Positions 19,601-27,818 of a stretch of 62,545 nt of DNA are shown here, piece by piece. Made by a program: the position numbers and the translations under genes. The DNA lies in contig JAMOBI010000016.1 of NCBI GenBank assembly GCA_039908105.1, forward strand, positions 1 through 62,545. The letters run 5' to 3'. The notes under the pieces are model-generated. The model was given only the letters and a program-made list of their open reading frames with translations, was not told the origin of the DNA and did not search any database. Position 1 is the stretch's first letter. Every line of letters begins with the position of its first letter. This stretch comes from Magnetaquiglobus sp039908105 (GTDB taxonomy: Bacteria > Pseudomonadota > Magnetococcia > Magnetococcales > Magnetaquicoccaceae).

Positions 19601-21567
19601 ATTTACAAATGTCTTCGATCATCACAAGCGGCTATTTTTTTGGAGAGGGCACGGATGCTGTCCATCTCGTACTCACGGAAGGCAATGGCAACGCCTCATT
19701 GTATTCATTGAAAAACACGCTCAGCCTGCTCACGATTCATCATTTTCCCGTCCAGGCGGACAGGGTGGTCGTCAACAAGTCAGGTAATTTGATCGCGACC
19801 ATCTTGTCGGATGGAACGCTACACGTTCACACGCTCCCTTCCTGGCAGACTGTGAGCGGAAGGATTGTCATGCCAGGCAAGGGGATGGATGTTGGTTTTG
19901 TTGGCAACACGGTCTACACCATTCTGGATGATCGGCGGGTCATTCATTGGAAGCTGCCAGAAATCACGCATCATCAACCCCATCAAATCGACCAGCCCAT
20001 GGTGAAAATGGCCCCCCAAGGACAACATCTCGTCGCCGCCATTGAAGGTGCGGGAGCAGCCTTGTGGAATCGATTTTCCGGAGAGTCCTCGCTCATCTCA
20101 CACCCTGTTGCCCACCCGGTTTCCATGAATATCGGTGGAGAGGCATCGATACGGGTCGGCATGGTCACGATTGACGGCGACTTGCATCTGTTTGACCAGA
20201 TTGCCGGCTACCAGGGTAAATTTCCCAAAACCGACGGTTTCATCGGCGCGTATGCCATTTCCCGGGATGGTGACAAAATAGTTGTCGGCAATGATCAGGG
20301 AGAGGTTCAACTGCGCAAATGGCCTCATGGAGAACAGCTCTGGAGTATTGGATTTCCCAAGCAACGCATCACGGGAGTGACGTTCTCTCCCGATGGACGC
20401 CATCTGGCAACGGCTCTGTCGGAAGGGGAAATTCATATCCAGGATGTCAATAATGGCAAAATCCTCCTCTCAGACAAGTTGATGAGCAACAATCGGAATC
20501 TGGCAAAGTCACAAGCCACCGATTACCGACCTGGTTTCGGTTCTTTTTCGCATTCTGGTCGTCTGTTTGCGTCTGGTGGCGAAGATGGCACCGTGCACAT
20601 TTGGAATCTGGACACCCTGAAAGTGGATGCAACCGTTGCATTGAAACAACCCATCCGGGTATTGCACTGGGAAGAGGATGACACGGTGCTCTATCTGGGC
20701 ACGATTGATGGCACCTTGCGTCGTTATGATATCGGGAAAGGATTGAAGAGCGATTTTCACATCCTCATCACAGATGCGCCACGGGAAATTCTGGTGAACA
20801 GGCATGACAATCTTCTGATCATCAGCGGTGATGATGGCAAGGTGTGGTTCTTTGACCGCACCACGGCCATTCCTTTTGGTTTGCCATTCGATTTTTCTGC
20901 GCCGACCGATCTGTTGTTTTACGAAGAAAAAGAACAATCCGCTTTGGTTCAGGTTTCTGGTCAAGGTCAATTCACCGTGCACCCGTTTGAAAAGAACTCG
21001 TTCCAGCTTCAAGATGCCATTGGTATCCATCTGGACACAGAGGATCAATTGCGCATTCTGCCGATTGAGGAAACCATTCAACGTGCGAACCCTGGAGCAG
21101 CAGACCGGCGGGTCTGGCTGAAGAAAAAGGCAATCTTTAATCAGCTGACCCCGACTCCCAAGGCCCCTGTGTGGAATTTGACGGGTCAATGGGAGGGAGA
21201 GGGCATGGATATCAAAGTGGCAAACTGGCACTTCAAACTGGATTTAACCCACAATCAAAACAATTCATTGCATGGACGGTTTCACTGGACCCGGACCCAT
21301 AGTTCCGTTGGCAATCCCATCGGACCCGCAGGCACCGAAGATGTTGTTGGTACTTATTTCCCTGAACAACATATGGTGCGTTTTCAAAGCATAGGGGTGA
21401 AATCCACCACCGGTCTCGGGGGATTGTGTCTCTTCCAAGCTTACGTGACCGATCATGGGTTGCAGCTGGAACATGGGGTGTGGGGATCCCGTGGTTCTTA
21501 CTGGGGACTCTGGTCAGGGATGCGCAAGGTAACATCCGGGACGGTGTCAGGCGACATGAGAAACTGA
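16693..21567 (+). CDS. TIR-STAND NTPase with transmembrane segment, propeller repeats and novel C-terminal domain
   Basis: 1624 aa. Residues 1-150 are a TIR domain: start RIFISHSS, then the Trp-Cys-Arg-Lys-Glu motif with E78 at the NADase catalytic position. About 170-560 is a STAND-type ATPase: Gly-Ala-Ser-Gly-Ser-Gly-Lys-Ser-Ser (Walker A, about 217) and LVLSIDQGEE (Walker B-like, about 322), with a winged-helix-like tail ending in EPAHESLLRQW. One membrane span lies near 670-692. A long beta-propeller region follows (about 720-1480) with recognisable WD-type blades (FSPDGRHLATAL; SHSGRLFASGGEDGTVHIWNLD). The last ~130 residues begin Leu-Thr-Gly-Gln-Trp-Glu-Gly-Glu-Gly and look like a lipocalin-type barrel. 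TIR-STAND proteins act in phage defence by NAD depletion after sensing; that role here is inference. It is a single gene with no partner. Confidence 0.85.
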   Translation: MARIFISHSSQNNPEAIALRDWLLGEGWDDLFLDLDPERGIIAGERWERALHEAANRCDAVLFLVSQAWLDSGWCRKEFHLARRLNKRILGILIEDIPVQNLPEELIATWQLVNLASGDDHQMFRAVLPDGSKEQHITFSKSGLTRLKNGLNKAGLDPRFFAWPPEHDLKRPPYRGMRPLEAEDAGIFFGREAPIIDLLATLRGLREAAPPRFLVILGASGSGKSSFLRAGILPRLHRDEQNFLTLPIVRPEQAVLTGDNGFLHSLEQVFDHHQIQATRKQLRDALDTGSSALLPLLTQLTNKAKPSSISDKAVSSAPTLVLSIDQGEELFLAEGAAESQRFLALLKELVLAKNPNFLTLFTIRSDSYERLQTANPLEGVKQETYSLPPMPRGAYQAVITGPAARMSSTQRHLKIDPKLTETLLQDIGHGGGKDALPLLAFTLERLYIEYGGAGELRLDQYLDMGGIKGAIEAAVERAFKAAEQDPALPRDHMACSLLLRRGLIPWLAGIDPETQAPRRRIAKLAEIPVEAQSLIHLLIDQRLLATDVDKESGETTIEPAHESLLRQWGLLQGWLLEDFAALSILEGVQRGARDWEANERDQAWLNHTAGRLEDAEHLKQRDDLVLFFTQSDRDYLKECREQDNHRRDKELDEARKLAEVQKKVVRRTRVGLVVALCLMVVAGIGAYVATKFAASAKNSLIMTLIQLGMQEVRNGEIGQATAYFEHALRRCAGTCAHSDLTHRLDAGWKRSITLPIESLDLKDKAIHARFRNQADALNVIQFPDAMFTWKPEGHWERQPLSNPLSGGQYSWFASSNLLFEMGLTGNNQSVPALNMRSVQQGGRLIDTHPLDRPMAYLDSNRRGSHLLLMNQDRNFIQLYSTEPMKKLASYTPDIMLLNFIVLSDRAILTYANGDIRILPLEQEGFAKQKELGRLANGATGIVLSEDETHLLVISEKEALVYDLVNDKSTYLQMSSIITSGYFFGEGTDAVHLVLTEGNGNASLYSLKNTLSLLTIHHFPVQADRVVVNKSGNLIATILSDGTLHVHTLPSWQTVSGRIVMPGKGMDVGFVGNTVYTILDDRRVIHWKLPEITHHQPHQIDQPMVKMAPQGQHLVAAIEGAGAALWNRFSGESSLISHPVAHPVSMNIGGEASIRVGMVTIDGDLHLFDQIAGYQGKFPKTDGFIGAYAISRDGDKIVVGNDQGEVQLRKWPHGEQLWSIGFPKQRITGVTFSPDGRHLATALSEGEIHIQDVNNGKILLSDKLMSNNRNLAKSQATDYRPGFGSFSHSGRLFASGGEDGTVHIWNLDTLKVDATVALKQPIRVLHWEEDDTVLYLGTIDGTLRRYDIGKGLKSDFHILITDAPREILVNRHDNLLIISGDDGKVWFFDRTTAIPFGLPFDFSAPTDLLFYEEKEQSALVQVSGQGQFTVHPFEKNSFQLQDAIGIHLDTEDQLRILPIEETIQRANPGAADRRVWLKKKAIFNQLTPTPKAPVWNLTGQWEGEGMDIKVANWHFKLDLTHNQNNSLHGRFHWTRTHSSVGNPIGPAGTEDVVGTYFPEQHMVRFQSIGVKSTTGLGGLCLFQAYVTDHGLQLEHGVWGSRGSYWGLWSGMRKVTSGTVSGDMRN

Positions 21568-21833
21568 CCCCTGACGACACGAAAAATTGACCCCCTCCTC
21601 CGGGAAGCACGGAGTGATGAGCGCAGCACATTGTTCGCAAAAATCGCTTTTTGAGAAGATCGGTGGTGTCTCACGTCAACCTAACCATACTCCCATCCAT
21701 TTGTTATCGAAAGAATGATGTGTGACACAAATGTTTGAATAATGCACCATGTGGATTTCTGGATCTTCCAATGGGAGAATCAAAATGGCGCATGGCACCA
21801 CCACATCCAACCGTGGACGACATAGGTTCTTAA

Positions 21834-21989
21834 TCGTGGAACGATTTTGTAACTCAATAGCTCCTTCATCGTCCACCGATGGTCCGTCACTCCCGCCGCC
21901 ATGGCAGGAGTCCGCTCAATCCACTTTTTTGGCCCGTCGGCAGTTGCCAAAACTCGCAATGATTCATGAAAACAGCAAAAATTTGTATG
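21834..21989 (-). pseudogene. IS transposase C-terminal remnant
   Basis: On the minus strand a roughly 50-codon stretch reads as the typical end of a DDE transposase: Asn-Phe-Cys..His-x-Ser-Leu-Arg, then RTPAMAAGVTDHRWTMKELL. The rest of the transposase is missing, and the upstream frame (to 22097) does not look like one. The whole gap 21568-22170 otherwise holds no gene I can support. Just after the TIR-STAND stop there are ACTGACCCC and AAATTGACCCCC words, reminiscent of IS termini. This is a decayed insertion. Confidence 0.6.
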
Positions 21990-22170
21990 TACAACCAGTG
22001 AGATACATCCCCTGCTCCAACAAGCGAGACTCCGTGTGTGCGATTGCACGTCCCTTGCGTACCAAGGTCGCCAACCGACCACTCCGGTATAGATCAACCA
22101 GCTAAAAATGAACGTGAAAGCAGACGCATTATTCGGAGAGAAACAGAGAATATGGAGAGCATTTTGCCAA

Positions 22171-23115
22171 TCAATGCCGATCGACGAACACCTCGTCCAC
22201 GGAGTTGGCGAACACGAAGTTGTCGCTCCAAACCTCGATCAGTTCCAGGCTCGCCGTTTTCACCTTGTCGGATACCCAGTCTGGTGTCTGACCAAATCTG
22301 CGGCGCATTTGTTTCAAAAGCATGGAAGCGGCTTCTTCCTGGCGGCCTTCCTGGCGGCCTTGCACCAACAGGTGTTCCAGCTTTGGAATGGCGGACAACT
22401 CATCTTCGGGCATGGTGTCCACCAGAAAATCAAACCACTCCCTGCCGAGCAGCGCCACCTGCTCTGGCGTGACCCCCTCCATTTCCGGGCTATTCAATGA
22501 ACCTTGCATGAGCAACCTCCATAAGCCGACAACGGTTTGACCAAACACAACCGAAATCCGGAACAACCCGGTCTTCTTGATGGTCTGAAACGCCTTCTGT
22601 CTCTCTTCCCGTCGACTGGAAAAACATTTCAGAGGAGCGTTTCGGGCCTCGTCCGCCAATTCGTTCAGAAGTATCAAACGGAGCGCACCGCCCCAAAGCG
22701 GCTTGCTTTCGTAAACCCCAGAAGGTCCAACAGGGTGAAATGCAAAGCGCTCCAGGAACTCTAACCGTGGGCAGATAGCACCGATCAGGACACTCTGCAA
22801 CTGCCGCCTGTGCAGTCCGGCACTCTCCAGGAACAAGGTATCGTACATCGATAGCCGGGACAGAACATCTTCATTCAGGCTCTCGGTGATCTTCAATTCG
22901 AGCAGAATGTGATCCGGATCCAAATCCCTCAACCCGTCAGACAGCAAAATGCGCTGCGCTTCTGTCCAGGTTCCCATTTGGCGCCGGATCAAAATCAGAT
23001 CCGCCCTGGGAGGCGTGGAGGTGACCGGCACTTCCACGCGGACCTCGATGCCAACCGGTTCCAACAGCTCTTTCAGGGTTGCCCCAACCAGATTGTGCCA
23101 GTAGGTATTGCCCAC
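22171..23115 (-). CDS. Rpn-like/PD-(D/E)XK nuclease-family protein with C-terminal DUF4351-like domain
   Basis: About 314 aa. The N-terminal half has a PD-(D/E)XK-like core: Arg-Ala-Asp-Leu-Ile-Leu followed about 40 residues later by ILLELKIT (the E-x-K pair). The tail (EGRQEEAASMLLKQMRRRFG ... SLELIEVW) resembles the DUF4351 segment found at the end of many Rpn/transposase-like nuclease proteins, which occur as large families in Magnetococcus-like genomes. They are thought to promote recombination or act as accessory mobile genes. I chose GTG 23115 because GGAAGG lies 8 bases upstream; the frame is open to 23169. It sits beside an IS remnant and a direct repeat, in keeping with a mobile neighbourhood. 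Confidence 0.6.
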   Translation of the reverse strand: MGNTYWHNLVGATLKELLEPVGIEVRVEVPVTSTPPRADLILIRRQMGTWTEAQRILLSDGLRDLDPDHILLELKITESLNEDVLSRLSMYDTLFLESAGLHRRQLQSVLIGAICPRLEFLERFAFHPVGPSGVYESKPLWGGALRLILLNELADEARNAPLKCFSSRREERQKAFQTIKKTGLFRISVVFGQTVVGLWRLLMQGSLNSPEMEGVTPEQVALLGREWFDFLVDTMPEDELSAIPKLEHLLVQGRQEGRQEEAASMLLKQMRRRFGQTPDWVSDKVKTASLELIEVWSDNFVFANSVDEVFVDRH

Positions 23116-23264
23116 CCGAGTCGTCCTTCCGTCGCCCCTTGGGTTCCGTCTCTGGTTATCCTCCACCAAGTCTCGTCATTCGGCAAGCAAAATTACGGGA
23201 CAATCCGGTCAGAACGACAGATACAGGGTCAGAAAACCTCCACGGCTGGATTTCGGCCCTGGAA

Positions 23265-23412
23265 GGCACTGGGCTCCGACTGTTCTCACCTCCCTTGACC
23301 GATGCTGGCAGAGGCTGTAAATCAGCCTGATGAACATTAATGAAACCATAATCTGTCCCTCGTGTCGGCTTGTCGGTGCTGTCATGGACAAGCGGTACGC
23401 CACCGTGCATAA
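23265..23412. repeat. 148-bp direct repeat, copy A
   Basis: Starts GGCACTGGGCTCCGACTG and ends GCCACCGTGCATAA. It aligns without gaps to 62387-62534 with 14 mismatches counted by eye (about 90% identity). It contains GGCTGTAAATCAGCC, a small hairpin, and the first 27 codons of a frame starting ATG 23330 (MNINETIICPSC, with a Cys-Pro-Ser-Cys pair) that continues antisense into feoB. It begins 10 bases after the feoB stop. The region 23116-23421 holds nothing else I can support. Confidence 0.9.
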
Positions 23413-23421
23413 ACACGACTT

Positions 23422-25557
23422 TCAGGATACCAATCTCCCGATCCAGACCACCAGGAAGGCCAGACTCCAGGCGATGGAGAGCGAGAAGAGTACCGAAAAG
23501 CCGGCCCACCCCCAGCTGCCGGCTTCACGCCGGATGGCGGCGATGGTGGCCAGGCAGGGGGAGTAGAGCAGCGTGAACACCATGAAGGCAAATGCCACCC
23601 GGGCCGACATGGTCTTGGACAACTGCTCCCTGAGGCTGGCGGACTCGGCGGCCTGTTCGCGCTCTTCGGCGTACAGCACCGCATAGCTGGCTACCACCAC
23701 CTCCTTGGCCATGAAGCCGGTCAAGATCGCCACCGTATCCCGCCAGGTGAACTCCAAAGGCGCGAATACCGGGCTTGCCGCCTGGGCGATGCGACCCAGA
23801 TAGCTGTTGGAAAGAGCCTCCTGGGCCTGCTGCCGGGTCAGTTTGGCGATCATCCCGTCGCGTTGCGGGCTTTCCGGCTCTTTTTTCAACTGCTCGATGT
23901 GACTGGCAAAATCCATGCTCCAGTCGATCTCCTTGGGAAACTCCTTCATAAACCAGAGCACCATGGAGCCGACCAGGATCACGCCGCCGATTTTGTTGAG
24001 AAAATCCAAGGCATTGTCCCACATCTGCCGGCTCAAGGAGCGCCAAGTGGGCAGACGGTAGGGCGGCAGTTCCATGATGAAGCTTTCTTTCATTCCTTTG
24101 GGCAGAAGACGATTGAGCAACACAGAACCCACCATGGCCATGGCGATGCTGATCATATACATCAGAAACACCATGGTGGCGGCCATGTCGCTGAAAAAAG
24201 CGCCCGCAAAGAGAATAAATACCGGCAGACGCGCCGCGCACAGCACGAAGGGGTTGACCAGGATGGTGATCAAACGGGCGCGGGGACTCTCGATGGTCCG
24301 GGCGGCCAGCACCCCCGGCACGTTGCAGCCGAAACCGACCACCAGAGGGATCAGCGCCTTGCCATGCAGCCCGAAGGCGTGCATCAGCCGATCCATCAGG
24401 AAGGCGGCTCGGGTCAGATAACCGCTCTCGCTGAACATCGCCATGAAGAAAAACAGGATCACCACGTTGGGCAGAAAGATGATCGTCCCCCCCACGCCGG
24501 CGATCACCCCGTTGATGAGCAGATCGTGCAGCATGCCCGCCGGGATCAGGGCGTCGGCGAACTCCTTGACCCAGCCGACCATGATCTCGATTGCGCTCGT
24601 CGGATATTTCCCCAAGGTGAAGGTGGTCTGGAACATCACCCACAAAAACCCGACGAACAAGGGCAAGCCCCACACCCGATGCAGCAGCCAGCGGTCCAGC
24701 CGACCGGTCCAGTCCGGCGTGTCAGACGGTTCGGCACGACGCGCGCAGGCGGCGATCAATCCCTGCACATGGGCGAACCGGGCATCGGCAAACAACATTT
24801 CACACTCGCCGCCATGCTCCTGGGCCAACTCCCGGCGCTCACGATTCACCAACTCCAGCAGATGAGTATGATCGCCCTCGCGCCGCAACAGGGCGTCATC
24901 CCCTTCCAGAAGTTTGATCGCCAGCCAACGGCTCTGATAGGGCTCCATGGAGTCGGGATGCAGTTGATGAATCAGACCCTGCACCCGTTCGATGGCTGCG
25001 GCCAAGTGGTCATCATAGTCGATCACCAAGGGTGCCGGATGATGCGGCATGGCCTGGGCGATCGCCACCAGGGCAGCGCGCAGCCCGTCGATCCCTTCGC
25101 CCGTCACCCCATTGACCTTGACCACCGGACCGCCCAACCGCTTGGACAGGCCGGCGGCATCGATGGAAAGCCATTTGCGTTCCGCCTCGTCGATCATGTT
25201 GAGCACGAAGATGATCGGTCGCCCCATCTCCACCAGTTGGGTGGTCAGAAACAGCGACCGCTCCAGATTGCCCGTGTCCAGCACGTTGACCAGAATCTGG
25301 GAGCGCTCGGCGTGCAGATGGTCGCGCGCGCCGCTCTCTTCCGGGGTCTGGGTGGTCAGGGCGTAGAGTCCCGGCAGATCGGCGAGCAGAAAACGCTGGC
25401 CGGCGTGTTCGAGCGCCTGCTCATGCACCAGAACCGTGACGCGCGGATAGTTGGCCACCGGCGCGTGGGCGCCGCACAATCGATTGAAAAGGGTCGTCTT
25501 GCCGCTGTTCGGATTGCCGATCAATCCGACCGTGACCCTGGGGGATGACTCAACCAT
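23422..25557 (-). CDS. feoB: Ferrous iron transporter FeoB
   Basis: A 711-aa inner-membrane Fe(II) transporter with a cytoplasmic G-protein domain. Visible G motifs: G1 GNPNSGKTT (14-22), G3 DLPG (60-63) and G4 NMID (120-123). A helical GDI-like linker follows, then the polytopic domain with the two gate repeats (for example LPVFILFAGAFF and the Val-Gly-Phe-Gly-Cys-Asn segment). Start ATG 25557 is preceded by GGAG. FeoB is a known iron source for magnetite formation, and feo genes occur in or near magnetosome islands. Its partner feoA is not adjacent but lies 36 kb away at 61265, beyond the mam operon. feoB is the last gene of a minus-strand run headed by zorA-like. Confidence 0.96.
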   Translation of the reverse strand: MVESSPRVTVGLIGNPNSGKTTLFNRLCGAHAPVANYPRVTVLVHEQALEHAGQRFLLADLPGLYALTTQTPEESGARDHLHAERSQILVNVLDTGNLERSLFLTTQLVEMGRPIIFVLNMIDEAERKWLSIDAAGLSKRLGGPVVKVNGVTGEGIDGLRAALVAIAQAMPHHPAPLVIDYDDHLAAAIERVQGLIHQLHPDSMEPYQSRWLAIKLLEGDDALLRREGDHTHLLELVNRERRELAQEHGGECEMLFADARFAHVQGLIAACARRAEPSDTPDWTGRLDRWLLHRVWGLPLFVGFLWVMFQTTFTLGKYPTSAIEIMVGWVKEFADALIPAGMLHDLLINGVIAGVGGTIIFLPNVVILFFFMAMFSESGYLTRAAFLMDRLMHAFGLHGKALIPLVVGFGCNVPGVLAARTIESPRARLITILVNPFVLCAARLPVFILFAGAFFSDMAATMVFLMYMISIAMAMVGSVLLNRLLPKGMKESFIMELPPYRLPTWRSLSRQMWDNALDFLNKIGGVILVGSMVLWFMKEFPKEIDWSMDFASHIEQLKKEPESPQRDGMIAKLTRQQAQEALSNSYLGRIAQAASPVFAPLEFTWRDTVAILTGFMAKEVVVASYAVLYAEEREQAAESASLREQLSKTMSARVAFAFMVFTLLYSPCLATIAAIRREAGSWGWAGFSVLFSLSIAWSLAFLVVWIGRLVS

Positions 25558-25636
25558 GCTCACTCCAAAACCACACCATGAAACATTGGTACCGTTTAAA
25601 AACGATCTGGCCCATTGGCCACGCCTCCACCATCCT

Positions 25637-26917
25637 TTATAAAGAGCGCAGCCCCTGTTCGACCGCTCTGACTAATTTCAAACAAGCGGAATCCGCCTCC
25701 TCCCAACTCTCCACCTCAATCACCCCTTGCAGCCGGAGCGCTTGCGCGACCACGGCCCGGATCCCGGCCTCGGAGGCCAGACGTTTCAACGCTTCGACCT
25801 GCTCTAAAGCGCGATTGGAATTCCGGTCCTCCAAGGCACGTCGTAATTCATGCAGCAGCTCGGCATGCCCCGCGCGAAAAGAATCGACCCCTTGCCCTGG
25901 CGTTTGCACTTCTGCAAGCGTCGTCACCCCTTCGAGCGGACAACGTTTCCAGGGCTCGATCACCTCCGGCGGGATGACATCTCCAGCCAACGCTCCTGTC
26001 CCGGACGGCAGAACCACGATGATGCGCGTCCCCTCCGGCTCGGCAGCCTGCATCCCGATCCGACCCCCCATGGTCTCGCAGATCAGTTTGGCCGAATAGG
26101 TGCCAAGACCCGTTCCGGAACGCTTGCCCGCAGTGGTGTATTTCTCGAAGAAGTGCGCACGCAACCCCTCCGGGACCGCTCCAATATTATGAATGAGAAT
26201 CACTTCACTAAATTCGCGTGCAAACAGCATCACCCGCACCGTGGAGCCCGGAGGTGCAGCCTCCAGGGCATTCTTGATCAGGTTGGCAAACAGCGAATAG
26301 CAGAGCAGTTCCTCGCCACGCACAAAGAAGGTATCGCCGGCCTTGAGCGCAGTATACTCCAGAAGAAAATTTAAATGCAACTCATTCCCATTTATTAAAG
26401 CGCGCAAATCCTCCCGGATCGTCTTCAAGATCGGCACAAGATCGAGGCGCACCGACTCCAGCCGGTAGCTCTTCTGCTCCATTTTGTAAAGCCCAAGTGA
26501 CAGCGTGACCATGTGCAGAGCCGACATCCCCGCCTTGCGAATGGTCCGGAGATGGCCTTGCTGCTCGGAGGTCAATGAGGTGTCCGACAACAGCTCCGCG
26601 CAACCGAGGATACCGTTCAAGGGTGATTTCAGGTCATGGCGCGCGATCAGTTCCACATCCCGTTTGATCCGGTCCAGCTCGATCAGTTGACGGTTCTGGG
26701 CTTCGAGTTCTTCCTTGGCCGACTGGAGCGCCTCCTTGTGGCGCGTCAACTGTTGTTCGGATTCGACCAGCTGGGCGATCAACTCAACCAGCAGATCATG
26801 ATAGAGATCCTTATCCGACAATCCGGCCTGCTGTTCGAGGATGACGACCAGCAGTTGCATCATCCGGGGATCGGCATCCTGGGCGCACTCGACCAGCAGG
26901 GGGTGCAGGCTGTTCAT
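25637..26917 (-). CDS. Soluble sensor histidine kinase with C-terminal HPt-like domain lacking the phospho-His
   Basis: 426 aa, no membrane span. A helical N-terminus with coiled coil (about 45-85) leads into the dimerisation helix with H94 (IARHDLKSPLNG). The ATPase domain has the N-box LIKNALEAAPPG and G-box GTGLGTYSAKLICETMGG. The last ~100 residues form a helical bundle that looks like an HPt domain, but the expected His-x-Leu-Lys-Gly reads Val-Glu-Ala-Leu-Lys-Arg. It starts within the stop of the upstream ODP-like gene (ATGA overlap), so the two are co-translated and probably form a sensor pair: the di-iron protein perceives O2 and the kinase relays. No response regulator is adjacent; the receivers downstream of mamT are possible targets (inference). 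Confidence 0.85.
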   Translation of the reverse strand: MNSLHPLLVECAQDADPRMMQLLVVILEQQAGLSDKDLYHDLLVELIAQLVESEQQLTRHKEALQSAKEELEAQNRQLIELDRIKRDVELIARHDLKSPLNGILGCAELLSDTSLTSEQQGHLRTIRKAGMSALHMVTLSLGLYKMEQKSYRLESVRLDLVPILKTIREDLRALINGNELHLNFLLEYTALKAGDTFFVRGEELLCYSLFANLIKNALEAAPPGSTVRVMLFAREFSEVILIHNIGAVPEGLRAHFFEKYTTAGKRSGTGLGTYSAKLICETMGGRIGMQAAEPEGTRIIVVLPSGTGALAGDVIPPEVIEPWKRCPLEGVTTLAEVQTPGQGVDSFRAGHAELLHELRRALEDRNSNRALEQVEALKRLASEAGIRAVVAQALRLQGVIEVESWEEADSACLKLVRAVEQGLRSL

Positions 26918-27771
26918 CAGGCGGTTCCCATCCGCACGCCGTCGATGCCGACATCATTCAAGGCGGCCAGGCGACTGGTGACCAATGCGATATCATCGGG
27001 ATTGGCCAGCAGCGCGCCATGCTGAGGCGCCACGATTTCCGGTTCTATCGCCTGGACCTGTGCCAGCGCATGACGCAGTGCAGCGCACGAGGGCATGACC
27101 TGACGATGGAATTGCTCGATGCCAAGCAGCGGGCATGGTTTGCCGATCTGGTCACACGGGAATTCCCCATCGACAACACCCTTTCGATCACAGGCATGAC
27201 AGGCGGATGGCAGATGCAGAAACAACCGATTGCCCTCCCCGCACGCACACATCCCCCCGAACAGATCACTGGTGAAGAGAATCCGGGAGCATGCATCCCA
27301 AGTCATGAAACTGCCCGCCGAATGGGCATAGGGGGTGGGAATAAAATGCAGCGTGCGGCCCGAGGCCAGCGTGAGTTTTCGATCCAGGGCGTCGATACAG
27401 CGCAGTTCGGATTTGCAGCCATAATGCCGGATGAAATAATTGTTTTCGCTCTTGGAGATGATGTTCAGATCCGCCCGGTCGATCATCTCTTCCAGATTGG
27501 GCAGACTGCCGCAGAGATCCGGATCGTAGTGCTGATAGATGAGCGTGTGGATGCGGCTTGGTGCAACCCCGGCCTGCAGGATTTTGCGCATCACCGTGCT
27601 GAAATCCGGGCGACTGCCGGCATCGATCACCACCGCCTCATCGCCATCGACGATGAGATACGGATTGCACGACATCCGGCTCGCCGGATCGTAATACCCC
27701 ACCCAATAGACCTGCTCCCAGATCCGGATGGGGCGATCATGCACAGGAGGCGGGAGCGTGGATACCGGCAT
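26917..27771 (-). CDS. ODP-like metallo-beta-lactamase-fold oxygen/NO sensor
   Basis: 284 aa, related to the diiron domain of flavodiiron proteins without the flavodoxin part (ODP family). Metal-ligand motifs: Gln-His-Tyr-Asp-Pro-Asp-Leu-Cys near residue 101, Pro-Tyr-Ala-His-Ser near 150, SDLFGG near 170 and Pro-Gln-His-Gly near 258. In this family Asp replaces Glu in the first motif, and the proteins bind O2 to signal rather than hydrolyse substrates. A Cys-rich insertion (Cys-Ala-Cys; Cys-His-Ala-Cys; Cys-Pro-Leu) around 176-215 is unusual and might bind a further metal. Overlap with the kinase gene supports an O2-sensing two-component pair. Magnetite synthesis requires low oxygen, so location inside this region is suggestive. 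Confidence 0.75.
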   Translation of the reverse strand: MPVSTLPPPVHDRPIRIWEQVYWVGYYDPASRMSCNPYLIVDGDEAVVIDAGSRPDFSTVMRKILQAGVAPSRIHTLIYQHYDPDLCGSLPNLEEMIDRADLNIISKSENNYFIRHYGCKSELRCIDALDRKLTLASGRTLHFIPTPYAHSAGSFMTWDACSRILFTSDLFGGMCACGEGNRLFLHLPSACHACDRKGVVDGEFPCDQIGKPCPLLGIEQFHRQVMPSCAALRHALAQVQAIEPEIVAPQHGALLANPDDIALVTSRLAALNDVGIDGVRMGTA

Positions 27772-27818
27772 GGGTGACCTTTAAAGTGTGTCCATTGGCA
27801 AAAGAAGAACCTGATCTC

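Noticed and set aside
21540..21605. ACTGACCCC / AAATTGACCCC words just after the TIR-STAND gene, resembling an IS21-type end.
   Set aside because: Only one end is visible and no istA/istB remains nearby; noted under the IS remnant but not called as an element.
23863..25548. A 561-codon plus-strand open frame.
   Set aside because: It is antisense to feoB, rich in His/Gln/Asp, and has no domain logic; a shadow of a GC-rich coding strand.
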